In this document: positions 34,294 through 42,507 of the stretch, piece after piece
How positions within the stretch are numbered: the first letter of the stretch is position 1
How the letters are laid out: each line of letters opens with the position of its first letter
Assembly: GCA_964451415.1 (NCBI GenBank)
Contig: CAYVHU010000006.1
Coordinates: 1 to 64,000 of the forward strand
Direction: 5' to 3'
Source of the DNA: CAYVHU01 sp964451415
GTDB taxonomy: Bacteria > Pseudomonadota > Alphaproteobacteria > Rhodospirillales > Magnetovibrionaceae
Length of the DNA: 64,000 nt
The notes under the pieces: model-generated
Told to the model about the DNA's origin: nothing
The model's input: the letters and a program-made list of their open reading frames with translations, nothing else
Databases searched by the model: none
Translations under genes and position numbers: made by a program

Positions 34294-36704
34294 AATTCAC
34301 ACTGAGTTGGCTCAAAGATCACCTCGACACCGATGCGACCCTGGAACAGATTGTCGAACGTCTGACCATGCTGGGCCTGGAAGTCGAAGGCGTCGAGGAC
34401 CGCGCCCGGGGCCTGGAAGATTTCGTCGTGGGCGAGGTGCTGGAAGCACACAAGCACCCCGACGCCGACAAACTGCAAGTCCTCAAAGTCACCAACGGAC
34501 GCGAAACCTTACAGGTGGTGTGCGGCGCGCCCAACGCGCGCAAGGGGTTAAAAGGCGTCTTCGGGGCATCCGGCCAATACGTGCCGGGCATCGATTTGAA
34601 ACTCAAACCCACGACCATTCGCGGCGTGGACAGCAACGCCATGATGCTGTCGGAACGTGAAATGGGCCTCAGCGACGAACACGACGGCATTATCGAACTG
34701 GACCCGAACGCCGAAGTCGGTGCACGCGCGGTCGATATCATGGGCCTCAGCGATCCGGTGATCGAAATCGCCATCACCCCCAATCGCGGTGACTGCCTGG
34801 GCGTACACGGCATTGCGCGCGATCTGGCAGCCAGCGGCCTGGGCGCTCTAAGACCCTTGAATATCAAGCCGATACCTGGTGTATTCGATAACGCCATCAA
34901 CGTGAGGCTGGACTTCCTTGCCGACGTTGAAAACGCCTGTTCGCAGTTCGTCGGGCGCTTTGTGCGCGGCATCAAGAACGGCCCCAGCCCGCGGTGGATG
35001 CAAGAACGCCTGTCCGCCATCGGCCTGCGCCCCATCTGCGCCTTGGTGGACATCACCAACTATTCGACCTTCGATCTGGGGCGGCCCCTGCATGTCTTCG
35101 ATGCCGACAAGCTCAAAGGCAACCTCACCACGCGTCTCGCGCGGGCTGGCGAAACACTGCAAGCTTTGGATGGCAAAGAATATGTCTTGGACGAAAGCAT
35201 GTGCGTCATTGCCGACGATGCGGGCGTCCAGTCCCTTGCGGGCATTATCGGTGGCGAAGAAAGCGGCTGTAGCGAAAACACCACCAATGTGTTCATCGAA
35301 AGCGCGATTTTCGATCCCATCCGCACCGCCGCGACGGGACGCAAGCTCAATGTCATGAGCGACGCGCGGTTTCGCTTTGAACGCGGCATCGACAACGCTT
35401 TCGCCGAAGACGGTTGCGAAAATGCGACCGGCTTGATTGTACAACTTTGCGGCGGTGAGCCCTCAAAAACCATTGTCGCCGGCGATGGCCCGAACTGGCA
35501 ACGCACCATCGCGTTTCGCCCTGCGCGCGTCAAAGAACTCTGTGGTGTTGAAATTGCCACGGACGAGATGAATCGCATCTTGAGTGTGCTCGGTTTCACG
35601 GCAAGCAAAACCGCGCAGGGTTGGGACGTGGCCGTGCCGCCATGGCGCGGCGACATGGTGGCGCAAGCGTGCGTGGTGGAAGAAATCGTGCGCGTAAACG
35701 GTTACCACAACATCCCCCATGTGTCTTTGTTTCGCGCCAAAAACCTGCCCGATCCGGCCGTGAACGCCACGCAGCGAAAACGCCGTGCGGTGCAGCGCAC
35801 ATTGGCAGGACGCGGTCTGGTCGAGGCGGTGACCTACTCGTTTCTGCCCGGTGCCCACGCAGAGCTCTTCGGCCCGGTTCCCGATACCTTGCGCCTCGGA
35901 AATCCCATTTCGTCGGACCTGGATGTGATGCGTCCTTGCATCTTGCCCAATTTGATCGCAGCCATCGGACGCAACGATGCGCACGGACAAAGCGACGGGG
36001 CCCTGTTTGAAGTCGGACCTCAATTCGCCGGCGATACCCCGCAAGAACAGGCATGCGTCGCCAGTGGCGTGCGCAGCGGTTTGGCCATGGGACGAAATGT
36101 CTTTTGTGCGTCACGCAGCGTCGATGTATTCGACGCCAAAGCAGACGCCCTGGCGGCCTTGAAAGCCGCCGGTGCGCCGGTGGCCAACCTGCAAATCTTC
36201 GACGGCGCCCCGTCTTGGTATCATCCGGGACGCTCCGGCACACTGCGTCTGGGCCCCAAACAGGTCCTGGCTAATTTCGGCGAATTGCACCCCGGCGTGT
36301 TGAAAAAAATGAACGTCACCGCCCCAAAGGGGACCATGGTGGCGTTCGAAGTGTTTCTCGACAAGGTGCCGCAAACCAAAAAGAAATCCAGCCAGACGCG
36401 CCCCTTGTTGAAGCTGTCGGCCTTCCAACCGCTACGGCGCGATTTTGCCTTCGTGGTAGGAACCGATATTCCGGCAAGCCAGATCGTACGCGCCGCATCG
36501 CGTGCGGACAAGGCCTTGATCCAGGACGTGCAGGTCTTCGATATCTACACAGGCGACGTGCTGGGAACGGACAAAAAATCCATCGCCATTGAAGTGACTT
36601 TACAGCCCTTCAAATGCACATTGAGCGATGATGATATTGCCGCCATCGGCACAAAAATTATCGCCAGCGTCGTTAAATCCACGGGCGGCGCGCTGCGCGG
36701 GTAA
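34290..36704 (+). CDS. pheT: Phenylalanyl-tRNA synthetase beta subunit
   Basis: The editing and tRNA-binding subunit, 804 residues. The order is a tRNA-binding OB fold (VVGEVLEAHKHPDADKLQVL), B3/B4 editing domain (GLRPICALVDITNY, LAGIIGGEESG), B5 domain (WQRTIAFRPARVKELCGVEI), a class II-like core and a C-terminal anticodon-binding domain (FQPLRRDFAFVV). It overlaps pheS by four bases. After its stop, 36717-36744 holds a TTGCGCG/CGCGCAA inverted repeat of unknown role. Confidence 0.97.
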   Translation: MKFTLSWLKDHLDTDATLEQIVERLTMLGLEVEGVEDRARGLEDFVVGEVLEAHKHPDADKLQVLKVTNGRETLQVVCGAPNARKGLKGVFGASGQYVPGIDLKLKPTTIRGVDSNAMMLSEREMGLSDEHDGIIELDPNAEVGARAVDIMGLSDPVIEIAITPNRGDCLGVHGIARDLAASGLGALRPLNIKPIPGVFDNAINVRLDFLADVENACSQFVGRFVRGIKNGPSPRWMQERLSAIGLRPICALVDITNYSTFDLGRPLHVFDADKLKGNLTTRLARAGETLQALDGKEYVLDESMCVIADDAGVQSLAGIIGGEESGCSENTTNVFIESAIFDPIRTAATGRKLNVMSDARFRFERGIDNAFAEDGCENATGLIVQLCGGEPSKTIVAGDGPNWQRTIAFRPARVKELCGVEIATDEMNRILSVLGFTASKTAQGWDVAVPPWRGDMVAQACVVEEIVRVNGYHNIPHVSLFRAKNLPDPAVNATQRKRRAVQRTLAGRGLVEAVTYSFLPGAHAELFGPVPDTLRLGNPISSDLDVMRPCILPNLIAAIGRNDAHGQSDGALFEVGPQFAGDTPQEQACVASGVRSGLAMGRNVFCASRSVDVFDAKADALAALKAAGAPVANLQIFDGAPSWYHPGRSGTLRLGPKQVLANFGELHPGVLKKMNVTAPKGTMVAFEVFLDKVPQTKKKSSQTRPLLKLSAFQPLRRDFAFVVGTDIPASQIVRAASRADKALIQDVQVFDIYTGDVLGTDKKSIAIEVTLQPFKCTLSDDDIAAIGTKIIASVVKSTGGALRG

Positions 36705-36839
36705 TGCGCAGTAATATTGCGCGTGACCATTGTAAACCGCGCAAACGATGCCAACCTGTAGAGCGAACCGTACGTAGGGTCAATTTTCAACCTCCGTGGC
36801 GTCGCGGTGCGTGATAAAATATGGGATTTGGAACGACTT

Positions 36840-37370
36840 ATGGAACGCAATATACGCCAAACTGGTGTGGAACGTTTTTTTGACGCACAGGACATCATCG
36901 TCAGCAAAACGAACCTCAAGGGCCACATCACTTACGCGAACAAAATTTTCCAGGCCCTCTCGGGATACCCTGAACAGGAAATCATTGGTCAACCGCATTC
37001 CCTGGTGCGCCACCCTGATATGCCACGTGCGATCTTCAAGCTGCTGTGGGATACCATTCAATCGGGCAAGGAAATTTTCGCCTACGTCGTCAACCTTTCA
37101 AACAACGGCGATCACTATTGGGTCCTGGCGCACGTCACACCGTCCTTCGATACTGACGGTCAAATTTCAGGCTATCATTCCAACCGCAGGGTCCCGAACC
37201 GGGAATCGCTCGATAGTGTTATCAAACCACTCTACAAAAATCTTCTGGACATCGAAAATCGTCCGGAAAACCGCAAAGAAAGCCTGAAAACATCTTCGGC
37301 GGCCCTGTCAAAAATCCTCGACGAGAAAGGAGTCCCCTACGATGAATTTATCTTCTCTCTCGAAAGCTAA
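36840..37370 (+). CDS. Stand-alone PAS sensor protein (Aer-like N-terminal half)
   Basis: A 176-residue soluble PAS protein. Its fold, TGVERFFDAQDIIVSKTNLKG then ITYANKIFQALSGYPEQEIIG, matches the FAD-binding PAS of the aerotaxis receptor Aer. A helical tail follows. E. coli Aer has PAS and signalling parts in one chain; here the signalling part is a separate gene overlapping the end by 29 bases (37342-37370) in another frame. An in-frame GTG at 36807 could add 11 residues. The two proteins probably work as a complex in energy or redox taxis. Confidence 0.87.
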   Translation: MERNIRQTGVERFFDAQDIIVSKTNLKGHITYANKIFQALSGYPEQEIIGQPHSLVRHPDMPRAIFKLLWDTIQSGKEIFAYVVNLSNNGDHYWVLAHVTPSFDTDGQISGYHSNRRVPNRESLDSVIKPLYKNLLDIENRPENRKESLKTSSAALSKILDEKGVPYDEFIFSLES

Positions 37371-38646
37371 GATCGCCCTTGGGGTCTGTGTCCTTACGGC
37401 TATTTGTTCCGAAGTCACGGAACTCTTGGGCATGTCAGTGATCGTCAAGGATTCAATCCTCGGCGTCGCCATCGCCGTCGGAAGTCTGGGGATATTCTGG
37501 ATTACAAAAGCCCAGCGCGAAGTCCACCGCACCATGGAGATCTGCGTGCGCATTGACAACGGAGACTTCGACGCCCGTCTGCTTGCCATTACTGAAGTCG
37601 GTGAAATGGGCCAATTGCAAAACACCATCAATGCCATGATTGATCGTTGCGACGCCTATGTTCGCGAAACGATCTCGTTTCAGGAATACATTTCACAAAA
37701 TAAATATTTCAGGCGCATTTTGCCCGGAGGTATGAAAGGCACTTTTCTCACGGCAGCAGGAAAATGCAACCATGCGCTCGACAACATCGTTGAAAAGGTC
37801 AATAACTTCACCGGGATTGCAGATAATTTCGAAAGCAATATGAAAGGCGTCGTGGATACGGTGAGCACGTCTGCGTCATCACTGGAAAATACCGCTCAAC
37901 ACATGGAAGACACGGCCCAATCCACCATCCAGAAAGCCATGATGGTAGCGGCGGCTTCGGAAGAAGCATCGACCAACGTGCAGACCGTGGCCAGCGCGGC
38001 GGAGGAATTGTCCAGTTCGATCGAGGAAATATCACGCCAGATGGACCAATCCACACGCATTGCCCAAGGCGCGGTCAACGAGGTGGAAAACACCAATGCC
38101 AAGGTTCTCGGCCTTGCCGAAGCGGCGCAGAAAATCGGTGACGTGGTCGCCTTGATCACCGACATTGCCGACCAGACCAATTTGTTGGCGCTCAACGCCA
38201 CCATTGAAGCGGCACGGGCGGGCGAGGCGGGCAAGGGTTTTGCGGTGGTGGCGTCTGAAGTCAAGAATCTGGCCAGCCAGACCGCCAAGGCGACGGAGGA
38301 AATCTCGAATCAGGTCAGCGGCATTCAAGGTGCAACCCGCGAAGCCGTGGACGCCATCGGTTCCATCGGCGGCACCATTGGGCAAATGAGCGAAATCTCC
38401 TCTGCCATTGCCGCAGCGATTGAAGAACAAGGCGCCGCAACCAAGGAAATCGCACACAATGTCGAACAGGCCGCCGCCGGCACGCAAGAAGTGTCCGACA
38501 ATATCACTTTGGTAACCCAGGCCACCGGAGAAACAGGCGATAGCGCCGGCGGTGTCTTGAAAGCATCGTCGGAATTGTCGTCCCAGGCAGACATACTTGG
38601 TACGGAAATGGACACCTTCATCGTGGAATTACGCAAGGTTATTTGA
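37342..38646 (+). CDS. Membrane chemoreceptor lacking a sensor domain (Aer-like partner)
   Basis: A 434-residue chemoreceptor. Two short hydrophobic segments near the N terminus (IALGVCVLTAICSEV, ILGVAIAVGSLGIFWI) anchor it to the inner membrane with almost no periplasmic part. A HAMP-like stretch and a full signalling domain follow, with the hairpin tip DQTNLLALNATIEAARAGEAGKGF. It has no PAS of its own, and the preceding PAS gene overlaps its start by 29 bases. Together they look like a split aerotaxis receptor. The signalling domain is close to that of the double-PAS receptor at 26036-27517. Confidence 0.92.
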   Translation: MNLSSLSKAKIALGVCVLTAICSEVTELLGMSVIVKDSILGVAIAVGSLGIFWITKAQREVHRTMEICVRIDNGDFDARLLAITEVGEMGQLQNTINAMIDRCDAYVRETISFQEYISQNKYFRRILPGGMKGTFLTAAGKCNHALDNIVEKVNNFTGIADNFESNMKGVVDTVSTSASSLENTAQHMEDTAQSTIQKAMMVAAASEEASTNVQTVASAAEELSSSIEEISRQMDQSTRIAQGAVNEVENTNAKVLGLAEAAQKIGDVVALITDIADQTNLLALNATIEAARAGEAGKGFAVVASEVKNLASQTAKATEEISNQVSGIQGATREAVDAIGSIGGTIGQMSEISSAIAAAIEEQGAATKEIAHNVEQAAAGTQEVSDNITLVTQATGETGDSAGGVLKASSELSSQADILGTEMDTFIVELRKVI

Positions 38647-38658
38647 CGCACACGGCTC

Positions 38659-39153
38659 TCAGAAGTCGACCTTGATGGGAACACCGGACAGTTTTTTGGT
38701 GGTGCGCACGCTCAACGCCGACTTGACATGAGCGACATTCTGCGCCGCCGTCAACTTTACGGTGAGAAAATTCTGGTAATCTTCCCAGTCAAGCGCGACC
38801 ACTTTCAAAAGGAAATCCGTTTCGCCTGCCAGCATGTGGCATTCACGCACTTCCGGCCAGGAACGAACCTGTTCCTCGAACGCATCGAGGTCGCTTTCCG
38901 CTTGGCTTTTAAGGCCCACATGGGCGAATACGGTCACATTGAAACCAAGTTTTTGCGCATCCAGTTCACAATGATAGCCTTGAATGTACCCGGCCTCTTC
39001 CAAGGCGCGTACACGGCGCAGACACGGTGGCGCGGAGATTCCGGCACGGCGCGCCAGTTCGACATTGGTGATGCGCCCATCGTTTTGTAAATCATGCAAG
39101 ATGAGAAGGTCAATCTGATCCAGCTTAACGCGTGAAACGTTCATAAATTCCAT
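38659..39153 (-). CDS. Lrp/AsnC family transcriptional regulator
   Basis: A 164-residue regulator with an N-terminal helix-turn-helix (IDLLILHDLQNDGRITNVELA, AGISAPPCLRRVRALEEAGYI) and a C-terminal RAM ligand domain (VTVFAHVGLK, ECHMLAGETDFLLKVVA). Such proteins sense amino acids as octamers. It is divergent from trxB, with about 210 bases between them that could hold shared control sites. GGGGAG precedes two in-frame ATGs (39153, 39144), so the start is uncertain by three residues. Confidence 0.92.
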   Translation of the reverse strand: MEFMNVSRVKLDQIDLLILHDLQNDGRITNVELARRAGISAPPCLRRVRALEEAGYIQGYHCELDAQKLGFNVTVFAHVGLKSQAESDLDAFEEQVRSWPEVRECHMLAGETDFLLKVVALDWEDYQNFLTVKLTAAQNVAHVKSALSVRTTKKLSGVPIKVDF

Positions 39154-39364
39154 ATCTCCCCGGATTGCCGTGTCATTATATTACCGATCAACGCGGCGCA
39201 AGGAAAAATAATTACGATCCGCCATCACCATACAGCTACATTCATTCCACCGGAAACCCTATAAAATCAGGCCTTCGGATACATCTGCCGCGCCACCTTG
39301 CGAAAAATCGCTTTCGTTTCTATGTTATGCGGCAAAGAGACGCTTGTTTGGAGATCTTTATCCC

Positions 39365-40357
39365 ATGTCCACCACCCACCACACCAAAGTCCTGGTTCTC
39401 GGTTCCGGCCCTGCGGGCTGTACGGCCGCGATCTATGCGGCGCGCGCCAATCTGGCGCCGATCATGGTGCGCGGCCTGCAACCGGGCGGACAGTTGACCA
39501 TCACCACCGACGTGGAAAACTATCCGGGTTTCGCGGACGCCGTTCAGGGCCCCTGGCTGATGGAACAAATGGAAGCCCAAGCAAAAAACGTTGGCGCCGT
39601 GGTGATCGATGATATCGTCGAAGAAGCGGATTTATCCAAACGTCCCTTCGTGCTGAAGGGCGATTCCGGGGATATTTACACCTGCGACGCCTTGATCATC
39701 TGCACCGGAGCCAGCGCCCGGTGGTTGGGCCTGGAATCGGAAAAAACATTTCAGGGCAAAGGCGTATCCGCGTGTGCCACATGCGACGGCTTCTTTTACA
39801 AGGGGAAAGAAGTCGCCGTGGTGGGCGGCGGCAACAGCGCCGTTGAAGAAGCGTTGTACCTCACCAACCACGCCTCGAAAGTGACGCTGATACATCGCCG
39901 CGACGCGTTGCGCAGTGAAAAAATCCTTCAAGAACGCCTGCTCAACAACCCCAAGGTTCAGGTCTTGTGGGACTCCGTGGTCGAGGACATCCTCGGCAAC
40001 ACCAATACGGGGCCGGCTTTGGCCCTGGGCGGAACGCTTGGGGGAGCGGGCACACCGCTGGGCGTGAACGCCTTGAAATTGAAAAACGTAAAAACGGGAA
40101 AAATCTCCACATTGTCCATCGACGGCGTGTTTATCGCCATCGGCCATACCCCCAACACGACCATGTTCAAGGGCCAACTCGATAGGGACGAAGGCGGTTA
40201 TATCATAACCCGCCCCGGCAGCACCGCCACATCGCTTGCGGGCGTGTATGCCGCAGGCGACGTCCAGGATCACACTTACCAACAAGCCGTAACAGCCGCT
40301 GGCAGCGGCTGCATGGCTGCATTGGATGTTGAAAAGTTTCTTGCCGAACAGGCATAA
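39365..40357 (+). CDS. trxB: Thioredoxin reductase
   Basis: An FAD enzyme that passes NADPH electrons to thioredoxin. The 330 residues show the FAD site VLGSGPAGCTAAIYAARANL, the redox-active CATC in SACATCDGFFYKG, the NADPH site VVGGGNSAVEEALYL and the closing YAAGDVQDHTYQQAVTAAGSG. The ATG at 39365 is preceded by TTGGAGA and begins where homologues start; an upstream TTG at 39344 is rejected. It is divergent from the Lrp gene and followed by a LysR regulator. Confidence 0.96.
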   Translation: MSTTHHTKVLVLGSGPAGCTAAIYAARANLAPIMVRGLQPGGQLTITTDVENYPGFADAVQGPWLMEQMEAQAKNVGAVVIDDIVEEADLSKRPFVLKGDSGDIYTCDALIICTGASARWLGLESEKTFQGKGVSACATCDGFFYKGKEVAVVGGGNSAVEEALYLTNHASKVTLIHRRDALRSEKILQERLLNNPKVQVLWDSVVEDILGNTNTGPALALGGTLGGAGTPLGVNALKLKNVKTGKISTLSIDGVFIAIGHTPNTTMFKGQLDRDEGGYIITRPGSTATSLAGVYAAGDVQDHTYQQAVTAAGSGCMAALDVEKFLAEQA

Positions 40358-40380
40358 CGGACCAGATCATATGAGGCCCC

Positions 40381-41310
40381 ATGGATCGTCAACGCGACCC
40401 CAACGCAGGTATCCTCGATTGGGATAAACTGCGCATTTTCCACGCGGTGGCGGAAGCGGGCAGCTTCACCCACGCGGGCGAAGGGCTTAACTTGAGCCAA
40501 TCTGCGGTCTCCCGCCAAATCAGTGCGTTGGAAGAAAACCTGGGGGTGGCGCTGTTCCATCGCCATGCGCGCGGCTTGATCCTCACCGAACAAGGCGAGC
40601 TTTTGAACCGTTCAACGCGCGAGATGTTCACCAAACTTGCCTTTACCACGGCGCGAATCATGGACACCCGCGAACGCCCATGGGGGCCGCTGCGCATTAC
40701 CACCACAGTCGCCTTCGGCTCCATCTGGCTGACGCGAAGGCTCAAGGTGTTCATCGAAGAATATCCGGACATCGACGTGTCCTTGATGTTAAGCGACGAC
40801 GAACTGGATATCTCCATGCGTCAGGCGGACGTTGCGATTCGCGTGCGACCCCCGACCCAGCCAGACTTGATCCAACGCCACCTCACGAATGTTCACTATC
40901 GAATCTATGCCTCTCCTCAGTACATCAAGGAACACGGACTGCCCCGCAACACCACGGAACTGGGCAATCATAAATTGATTGTATACGGCGCGGACGCCGC
41001 CCCGCCGGTGGAAAACCTCAACTGGCTTTTGGACGTCGGCGCGGGGGAAAAGATGCGGCGACCGGTACTGAAAATCAACAACATCTACGGCATTTACCGG
41101 GCCGTGCGTTCCGGCATCGGCATCGGCGCCTTGCCCGATTACATGACTGGCCACGCCGAAGACCTGGTGCAGGTTCTACCGGAAGTCGAAGGACCGGGCT
41201 TCAAGACGTACTTTGTATATCCCGAAGAACTGCGCAATTCCAAACGAATCGGTGTTTTTCGCGATTTTCTGGTCAACAGCATCCGCTCGGATATCTTTTC
41301 CAAGGCCTGA
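40381..41310 (+). CDS. LysR family transcriptional regulator
   Basis: A 309-residue LysR regulator: helix-turn-helix AEAGSFTHAGEGLNLSQSAVSRQI, then a periplasmic-binding-protein-like effector domain (TTTVAFGSIWLTRRLKVFIEEYP, AVRSGIGIGALPDYM). It has no cysteine pair like OxyR, so it is not a peroxide sensor of that type. It starts 23 bases after trxB on the same strand and may be co-transcribed. Its target and ligand are unknown. A 12-base perfect hairpin follows its stop. Confidence 0.92.
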   Translation: MDRQRDPNAGILDWDKLRIFHAVAEAGSFTHAGEGLNLSQSAVSRQISALEENLGVALFHRHARGLILTEQGELLNRSTREMFTKLAFTTARIMDTRERPWGPLRITTTVAFGSIWLTRRLKVFIEEYPDIDVSLMLSDDELDISMRQADVAIRVRPPTQPDLIQRHLTNVHYRIYASPQYIKEHGLPRNTTELGNHKLIVYGADAAPPVENLNWLLDVGAGEKMRRPVLKINNIYGIYRAVRSGIGIGALPDYMTGHAEDLVQVLPEVEGPGFKTYFVYPEELRNSKRIGVFRDFLVNSIRSDIFSKA

Positions 41311-41326
41311 GAACCCGCCTTGCCCC

Positions 41327-41357
41327 GCTCAGCCATGCATTTTACGCATGGCTGAGC
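41327..41357. terminator. Perfect 12-base hairpin after the LysR gene
   Basis: GCTCAGCCATGC and GCATGGCTGAGC pair exactly around ATTTTAC. The following TTCC is a poor T run, so it may be a weak terminator, an RNA-stabilising hairpin or the 5' hairpin of the RNA described next. Confidence 0.6.
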
Positions 41358-41419
41358 TTCCAAACCAGCGGTGGTTCGCATCCATCAAGGCGCTTACATT
41401 CGATTTTGTTGATGTTGCA

Positions 41420-41571
41420 GAGCAGCATCGCACGGACTTTGGTCCGGTGGGTTCGGCTCGATCCTCCCCCTCCCCCTCCCGGGTTTGGAAAGGGTTGAAC
41501 CCCACGTCTCCCAGACGTGAAGCCTCCCTGTTAGACTCGCCCCTGGACGTTTCGTCCGGGGGCTTTTTTTT
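41420..41571 (+). ncRNA. Candidate small RNA 1 with C-rich loop and terminator
   Basis: No real ORF is present, but the region is full of paired elements: GGAC-TTTG-GTCC (41434-41445), a stem GTGGGTTC/GAACCCCAC enclosing CCTCCCCCTCCCCCTCCC (41463-41480), ACGTCT-CCC-AGACGT, a single-stranded CCTCCC (41523-41528), and an 11-pair terminator (41539-41563) followed by eight T. The 5' end is estimated; I see no good promoter. C-rich loops of this kind can pair with Shine-Dalgarno sequences. It resembles small RNA 2 downstream. Confidence 0.65.
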
Positions 41572-41611
41572 ACACTGCCACGATTGCATATTAGAAAAGT
41601 TGAATTTCCAC

Positions 41612-41640
41612 TGGACAGTTCATTAGGAACTCCTTATATA
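41612..41640 (+). promoter_or_regulatory. Sigma-70 promoter of small RNA 2
   Basis: TGGACA (41612-41617) and TATATA (41635-41640) are separated by exactly 17 bases. No coding sequence follows, and a strong terminator lies about 170 bases downstream, so this promoter most likely makes a short non-coding RNA. Confidence 0.75.
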
Positions 41641-41646
41641 AGAGTT

Positions 41647-41815
41647 ACATGATGTTTGCGGGCAACGCTCGAAGGCATCGGAAAGCCTGCGGAGACCCCT
41701 CCCTCCCCTTCTCTGACGCTTCGCAGCTTTCCAGATTGAGACTCTCTGTCTCCCCCAGGACGAGAGGCCTCCCATGCGAACTGGCCGGGCCCTTAAAGGG
41801 CCCGGTCATTTTTTT
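41647..41815 (+). ncRNA. Candidate small RNA 2 with C-rich loop and terminator
   Basis: About 169 bases from the predicted start to the terminator. GGAAAGCCTGCGGAG (41680-41694) pairs with CTTCGCAGCTTTCC (41719-41732), presenting a loop with CCCCTCCCTCCCC (41696-41708). A GAGAC/GTCTC hairpin and an exposed CCTCCC (41768-41773) follow. The terminator is CCGGGCCC-TTAAA-GGGCCCGG plus seven T (41785-41815). The GTCTCCC...CCTCCC stretch matches small RNA 1, so the two look like tandem paralogues. Alphaproteobacterial small RNAs with CCUCCUCCC motifs are known; family membership is unproven here. Confidence 0.75.
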
Positions 41816-41835
41816 GTTTCACCCCACACACAAAA

Positions 41836-42093
41836 TTACGATGGCGGCGATCCGGAAGACCCCGAATAGGCCTTCAGCAACGCAGCCACCACGGACTGAA
41901 TGCTTGTCGGTGCGCTCTTGTTCACCGCAGCGGTAATGTCCGTTTCGATACTCTTCCAGTCCCCGCTGGCCAAGGCCTTATATAAAGTCGTGACGTCTTC
42001 CGCCGTGACCGGAACGTTCAGTTGAAACTGCACGATATTGGAATAGTCCGTATAGTCGGTGGAAACCTTGATATCGACGATGTTGAAACTCAT
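41836..42093 (-). CDS. Small conserved protein, paralogue of the next gene
   Basis: An 85-residue soluble protein of unknown function. It begins MSFNIVDIKVSTDYTDY and holds FQLNVPV and ALASGDWKSIETD, which match FELDIPV and LMDAGDWNAFKVQ in the gene at 42142-42411. The two therefore share a fold and arose by duplication. The C terminus is a serine-rich tail. It lies 48 bases downstream of its paralogue and is convergent with the small-RNA transcripts. No known domain is recognised. Confidence 0.7.
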   Translation of the reverse strand: MSFNIVDIKVSTDYTDYSNIVQFQLNVPVTAEDVTTLYKALASGDWKSIETDITAAVNKSAPTSIQSVVAALLKAYSGSSGSPPS

Positions 42094-42141
42094 GGTTCGT
42101 GACCTCTCACCAGGCGCTATCGGGACGTTGTGGGCGGAACG

Positions 42142-42411
42142 TTATGGGGCCGGTTTTACGCTGGGCGTTACTTTTTTCTGCGGCGCCTTTTGGGGGGCGA
42201 TGCTGATGAGAAAATCCAGCGCGCCGGAAACGGCGATGGGGGCAAAGGTTTTGGCCTGGACTTTGAAAGCATTCCAATCGCCAGCGTCCATCAAGGCCTT
42301 CAGGGCCTCTGCCTGTTGGGGAGGGACGGGGATATCAAGCTCGAAATGAATCCGCGTGGCGCGCGTGGTGATATCCGATAAATACGATACGCTCACGACG
42401 TCCATGGCCAT
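42142..42411 (-). CDS. Small conserved protein, paralogue of the preceding gene
   Basis: An 89-residue soluble protein of unknown function with the same layout as its neighbour at 41836: an N-terminal strand region (MDVVSVSYLSDITT), FELDIPVPP, a GDWNAF motif and a helical end, here with a basic proline tail. It may start at either 42411 or 42405. It is the first of a two-gene minus-strand unit. The mix of strong conservation at I/VPV and GDW with divergence elsewhere suggests a small binding fold. Confidence 0.68.
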   Translation of the reverse strand: MAMDVVSVSYLSDITTRATRIHFELDIPVPPQQAEALKALMDAGDWNAFKVQAKTFAPIAVSGALDFLISIAPQKAPQKKVTPSVKPAP

Positions 42412-42507
42412 CGTCTTTCTCCCCTTCAGGAATCATCCTTGTTAAGAAGAAGACGCGCCATGCAACGCCATTGTGAACGGCAAAAAAATATTTTTTTGAG
42501 CCCGCCC

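Noticed and set aside
41420..41815. tmRNA, 4.5S RNA or 6S RNA as the identity of the RNA region.
   Set aside because: I found no tRNA-like ends or tag ORF, no conserved SRP loop sequence and no clear central bubble of 6S type. A covariance search would be needed to exclude 6S fully.
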